Below are positions 60,931 to 64,000 of a stretch of 64,000 nucleotides of DNA, one piece after another. Under the pieces are notes generated by a model. The model saw only the letters and a program-made list of their open reading frames with translations, was not told the origin of the DNA and ran no database searches. This DNA is from Pseudomonas sp. ATCC 13867 (lineage in GTDB: Bacteria; Pseudomonadota; Gammaproteobacteria; Pseudomonadales; Pseudomonadaceae): positions 5,632,308-5,696,307 of the forward strand of contig NC_020829.1 in the NCBI RefSeq assembly GCF_000349845.1, written 5' to 3'. The position numbers and the translations under genes were made by a program. Position 1 is the first letter of the stretch, and each line of letters begins with the position of its first letter.

Positions 60931-62679
60931 TCAGGCGGAAGCCTTCTTTGTCGCAGCTTCGATCCGGCGGGTAATGTACCACTGCTGTGCAATGGACAGG
61001 CAGTTGTTCACAACCCAGTACAGCACCAGACCGGCCGGGAACCACAGGAAGAAGAAGGTGAAGATGATCGGCATCAGCTTCATGACCTTCGCCTGCATGG
61101 GGTCCGGAGGCGTCGGGTTGAGCATCTGCTGGACCAGCATGGTGGCGCCCATGATGATCGGCAGGATGAAGAACGGATCCTTCACCGAGAGGTCGACGAT
61201 CCAGCCCAGCCACGGCGCCTGGCGCATCTCGACGCTTTCCAGCAGTACCCAGTAGAGGGACAGGAAGACCGGCATCTGCACCAGGATCGGCAGGCAGCCG
61301 CCCAGCGGATTGATCTTCTCCTTCTTGTACAGCTCCATCATCGCCTGGGACATCTTCTGGCGATCGTCGCCGTGCTGTTCCTTCAGTGCCTGCATCTTCG
61401 GCGACACGGCACGCATGCGGGCCATCGAGCGGTAGCTGGCGGCGGACAACGGGAAGAAGGCCAGCTTGATGACGACGGTCAGCAGGATGATCGACCAGCC
61501 CCAGTTACCGACCAGGTTGTGGATATGTTGCAGCAGCCAGAAGATCGGTTGGGCAATGAACCACAGCGGGCCGTAATCGACGGTCAGCTCCAGGCCCGGG
61601 GACAGCTCGCCCAGGTACTTCTGCAGCTTGGGACCGGCATACAGGGTCATGCTGGTTTCGCCCTTGGCACCGGGGGCAACGGTCAGGTTGGGACCGGTGT
61701 AGCCGACGATATAGTTGCCCTGGGCGTCCTTGCGGGTCATCACGTTGTGGGTGTCGCCCTTGGCGGGCACCCAGGCGGTCACGAAGTAGTGCTGCAGCCA
61801 AGCAACCCAGCCGCCCTGGACGGATTCCTTGAACTGCTCCTTGTCCATGTCCTTCATGGACACTTTCACGTAGGGCTTTTCAGGAGTCCAGACCGCGGCG
61901 CCAAGGTAGGTCGACACACCGGTGGCAGTGGTGGAGGACGGATCGACGCTGGCGTCACGCTTGAGCTGGGCGAACAGCGAAGCGTTCCACGGCTTGTCGC
62001 TCTGGTTGTCGATCAGGTAGCTCACGCCGACCTGATAGGCATCGGGGTTGATGCACTCGAGCTTCTTCTGGGCTTTTTCCTTCTCGGTGCAGTCGCCTTT
62101 CAGGCCGCGATGGAAGGTAAAGCGCTTGATGTAGCTGATGCCGTCCTGTGCATAAGTCAGGTCGACCACCATCTGCTCCTGGCCGTCGGCCAGTTCGTAG
62201 ACGGGCTTGGCAGAGGCGTAGAGCGGGCGGCCACCGGCGGCGGCATCCGGGCCATTGGCGCCGGTCAGCCCGCTCTGGGCCAGGTAGGTGCGTTGCTGAT
62301 CACGCTCGAACAGCGGGAACGGCACGTCCGGGCGGTCCTGGCGCAACGGGTACTGGGTCAGGCCCAGTTTCACCACATCACCGCCGCGCGGGTCGATGGC
62401 CAGGTCCAGCACGTCGGTCTTCACGCGGATCAGCTGGTCGCTGACGGCCGCCGGTTTCTGCTCGGTGGGCAGGGTCGCCTGGGCATTCTGGGCGGTCGGT
62501 ACGTCGGCATTGGTCGCGCCGCCGGCAGGTACTGACGTGTCCGGCAGGCCTTCGGTCTGGTTGAAGGTCGCGGTCTGCGCTGGCAGTTCAGGCTGGCCGT
62601 AGTCCTTGTTCCACTGGAGGACCAGCGCGTAGGACACGATTGCCAGGGCGACGAATAGGATTGAACGTTTGATGTCCAT
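60931..62679 (-). CDS. yidC: Membrane protein insertase YidC
   Basis: A 582-residue insertase. The N-terminal helix (MDIKRSILFVALAIVSYALVL) is followed by a large periplasmic domain with a beta-supersandwich (about 60-350), then five C-terminal helices with NWGWSIILLTVVIKLAFFPL, the conserved Arg of the hydrophilic groove (ASYRSMARMR), KINPLGGCLPILVQMPVF and FLWFPAGLVLYWVVNN. It inserts proteins including AtpE, either alone or with Sec. It follows yidD with a 2-base gap. Confidence 0.97.
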   Translation of the reverse strand: MDIKRSILFVALAIVSYALVLQWNKDYGQPELPAQTATFNQTEGLPDTSVPAGGATNADVPTAQNAQATLPTEQKPAAVSDQLIRVKTDVLDLAIDPRGGDVVKLGLTQYPLRQDRPDVPFPLFERDQQRTYLAQSGLTGANGPDAAAGGRPLYASAKPVYELADGQEQMVVDLTYAQDGISYIKRFTFHRGLKGDCTEKEKAQKKLECINPDAYQVGVSYLIDNQSDKPWNASLFAQLKRDASVDPSSTTATGVSTYLGAAVWTPEKPYVKVSMKDMDKEQFKESVQGGWVAWLQHYFVTAWVPAKGDTHNVMTRKDAQGNYIVGYTGPNLTVAPGAKGETSMTLYAGPKLQKYLGELSPGLELTVDYGPLWFIAQPIFWLLQHIHNLVGNWGWSIILLTVVIKLAFFPLSAASYRSMARMRAVSPKMQALKEQHGDDRQKMSQAMMELYKKEKINPLGGCLPILVQMPVFLSLYWVLLESVEMRQAPWLGWIVDLSVKDPFFILPIIMGATMLVQQMLNPTPPDPMQAKVMKLMPIIFTFFFLWFPAGLVLYWVVNNCLSIAQQWYITRRIEAATKKASA

Positions 62680-62681
62680 GG

Positions 62682-62930
62682 TTACTCGGCCGTCGAGGAA
62701 GGGGCGGGCTTGGATGGGTCTGGCGGTACCGGATCATAACCACCGGGGTGCCAGGGGTGGCAGCGGCCGAGGCGACGAGCGGCCAGCCAGCCACCACGCA
62801 GGAAGCCATGGGTTTCGATGGCTTCCTGCGCGTAGCAGGAACAGCTGGGGTAGAAACGACAGTGCCTGCCCATCATGGGACTGATGGCGTAGCGGTAAAA
62901 CTGGATCAGTAACAGCGCCAGTCTACGCAT
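62682..62930 (-). CDS. yidD: Membrane protein insertion efficiency factor YidD
   Basis: An 82-residue protein, [21 protein letters not shown], with the family motif [15 protein letters not shown] and the C-terminal [13 protein letters not shown]. It associates with the inner membrane through an amphipathic helix and assists YidC. It overlaps the end of rnpA by 8 bases. Confidence 0.95.
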   Translation of the reverse strand: MRRLALLLIQFYRYAISPMMGRHCRFYPSCSCYAQEAIETHGFLRGGWLAARRLGRCHPWHPGGYDPVPPDPSKPAPSSTAE

Positions 62931-63330
62931 GGGAACTGTCGGCCACTCCCGGAGATTCTGTCGTGGGTTCCGGGCTGGGCCGATTGCGTAACAGGCGCTT
63001 CCAGAGCTTACCGAACTGCTGGTGCAGTTCCGGATTCTCCAGATCGCCGAGGCCCTTGCGCGCGATGACCACGATATCCAGGCCGGCCAGCTTCTGCTGG
63101 TGATGGCGGAAGGATTCGCGGAGAAGGCGTTTGAGGCGGTTACGCTCGACGGCGAGCTTGACGTTCTTCTTGCCGATCACCAGGCCGAGGCGGGGATGAT
63201 CGAGACCGTTTTCGCGCGCCAGCAGCAGGATGTGCTTGCCGGGAACCTTGGAGGTGGGGGAGTCGAAGACTGCGGTGAATTGCCGGGCTGTCAGAAGACG
63301 CTTATCCCGGTCGAAGCCTTGACTCACCAC
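62923..63330 (-). CDS. rnpA: Ribonuclease P protein component
   Basis: A 135-residue protein with the RNR signature [16 protein letters not shown] that binds the RNase P RNA, and the conserved N-terminal [13 protein letters not shown]. With M1 RNA it trims tRNA 5' ends. It starts 14 bases after rpmH. The acidic C-terminal extension ([17 protein letters not shown]) is longer than in enterobacteria and overlaps yidD. Confidence 0.96.
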   Translation of the reverse strand: MVSQGFDRDKRLLTARQFTAVFDSPTSKVPGKHILLLARENGLDHPRLGLVIGKKNVKLAVERNRLKRLLRESFRHHQQKLAGLDIVVIARKGLGDLENPELHQQFGKLWKRLLRNRPSPEPTTESPGVADSSHA

Positions 63331-63344
63331 CTGTGTCGGACAAA

Positions 63345-63479
63345 TCAGACGGTCAGACGCTTGCGGCCCTTGGCGCGGCGACGCGACAGAACCTGACGAC
63401 CGTTCTTGGTGGCCATGCGAGCGCGGAAACCGTGGACGCGAGCGCGCTTGAGGGTGCTGGGTTGGAAAGTACGTTTCAT
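63345..63479 (-). CDS. rpmH: 50S ribosomal protein L34
   Basis: A 44-residue protein read directly from the reverse complement: [18 protein letters not shown] at the start and GRKRLTV at the end, with a TGA at 63345-63347. It is the standard basic L34, first gene of the rpmH-rnpA-yidD-yidC run, and has a good sigma-70 promoter about 60 bases upstream. Confidence 0.97.
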
Positions 63480-63539
63480 GATTCGGTACCTGGGTTTGAC
63501 GACATGAGGTCGCAGTGACCCCGTTTAAAGAGACCGGCG

Positions 63540-63568
63540 ATTCTAGTGAAATCAGGCGGTCAGGTCAA
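63540..63568 (-). promoter_or_regulatory. Sigma-70 promoter of rpmH
   Basis: On the minus strand TTGACC (63563-63568), a 17-base spacer and TAGAAT (63540-63545), both five-of-six matches to consensus. Confidence 0.75.
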
Positions 63569-63579
63569 TTTCCAACCAG

Positions 63580-64000
63580 CACCGGATACAAATTGAATAG
63601 AGAAAAGGCGAAATTCTCTTTTGAAAGATAGATGCTTTGATTATGACTGTTGAGCGCGTTGCCTGTGAATAACTTGCTGGAGGCCACGGGCTATCAGGTT
63701 CCTGGAGAATGAAAACCCTGTCTGGAACTGGTGGGTGGCTTGTGTCCCGACGGTTGGAAAGCTGGGGACAGGATGGTTGTTTTTCCACAGCCGATTTTTC
63801 CACAGGCTGATCACCAGGCTCATCCCCTGGGTCATCCAGCTGTTATCCACAAGGCTCGCGGCGCGCTTATCCGACAATCGGCACAGTCATTAACATCTTG
63901 ATTTTGCTTGTGTCCGTAGCCGCATCTCATGTGGATAAGTTGTTCAGGCGCGGCTACAATATCGGCCTATTTCGCTTTGCGCCTTCTTTGGGGGATATCC
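63580..64000. other. oriC: Chromosomal origin of replication region, rpmH-dnaA gap (partial)
   Basis: Between rpmH and the (off-window) dnaA lie an AT-rich block (about 63585-63655) and DnaA boxes: TGTGAATAA 63664, TTTTCCACA 63781, TTTTCCACA 63796, TTATCCACA 63843 (perfect) and TGTGGATAA 63930 (perfect). A possible -10 (TACAAT, 63955-63960) close to the last box may belong to the dnaA promoter, allowing autoregulation. The position is where Pseudomonas oriC is known to lie. The right part is cut by the window edge. Confidence 0.85.

Noticed and set aside
54670..64000. parS sites (TGTTNCACGTGAAACA-like)
   Set aside because: I looked through CACGTG occurrences in the window; none has the flanking palindrome.

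Overview
The window is chromosomal DNA from a gamma-proteobacterium of the genus Pseudomonas, GC-rich at roughly 65%. The right half has the classical Pseudomonas origin-proximal order on the minus strand: rpmH-rnpA-yidD-yidC-mnmE-mnmG-rsmG-parA-parB-atpIBEFHAGDC-glmU. The window ends in the rpmH/dnaA intergenic origin; dnaA itself lies beyond the right edge. The middle carries algB/kinB, ampDh2, gltP and a carnitine catabolism cluster, all familiar from the P. aeruginosa chromosome. Gene content suggests the P. nitroreducens/P. citronellolis side of the genus, but I cannot fix the species.

Region 1 (1-12.0 kb, minus): a two-partner secretion / contact-dependent inhibition locus. cdiA is one uninterrupted frame of at least 3,390 codons that runs off the left edge. 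It carries a TPS domain, FHA-type repeats, a pretoxin region and the start of a deaminase-type toxin. The upstream transporter gene cdiB is broken by an internal deletion with a frameshift. Region 2 (12.0-18.3 kb): a small unknown gene, a candidate small RNA on the plus strand, then an esterase with cdhB, cdhA, cdhC and caiX and the divergent regulator cdhR, which together take up and oxidise carnitine to glycine betaine.

Region 3 (18.5-34 kb): mixed genes. They include an NTF2-like protein, a 797-residue secreted Tyr/Gly-rich protein with three internal repeats, AEC and CitMHS transporters, TerC, an LEA14-type lipoprotein, a Na/Pi cotransporter with PhoU tail, an AraC regulator, an SDR epimerase with an altered catalytic Tyr, an M16 protease, a GNAT protein and a CsgG-like/DUF4810/DUF799 lipoprotein operon. 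Region 4 (34-45.7 kb): an SpmAB-type membrane protein, GltP, lipoproteins, an Ivy-type lysozyme inhibitor, DUF1328, DUF2383 and BON proteins, then the alginate regulators AlgB/KinB, AmpDh2 and MarC.

Region 5 (45.8-64 kb): GlmU, the complete nine-gene ATP synthase operon with a recognisable sigma-70 promoter and a terminator, chromosome partitioning (ParAB), tRNA modification (MnmG, MnmE), rRNA methylation (RsmG), membrane insertion (YidC, YidD), RNase P protein and L34. DnaA boxes cluster in two places here: rpmH-dnaA (expected) and mnmG-mnmE (an origin-like, AT-rich gap). Perfect TTATCCACA 9-mers also occur about 22 times across the whole window, far above base-composition expectation. No tRNA, rRNA, CRISPR array, prophage or insertion sequence was seen.
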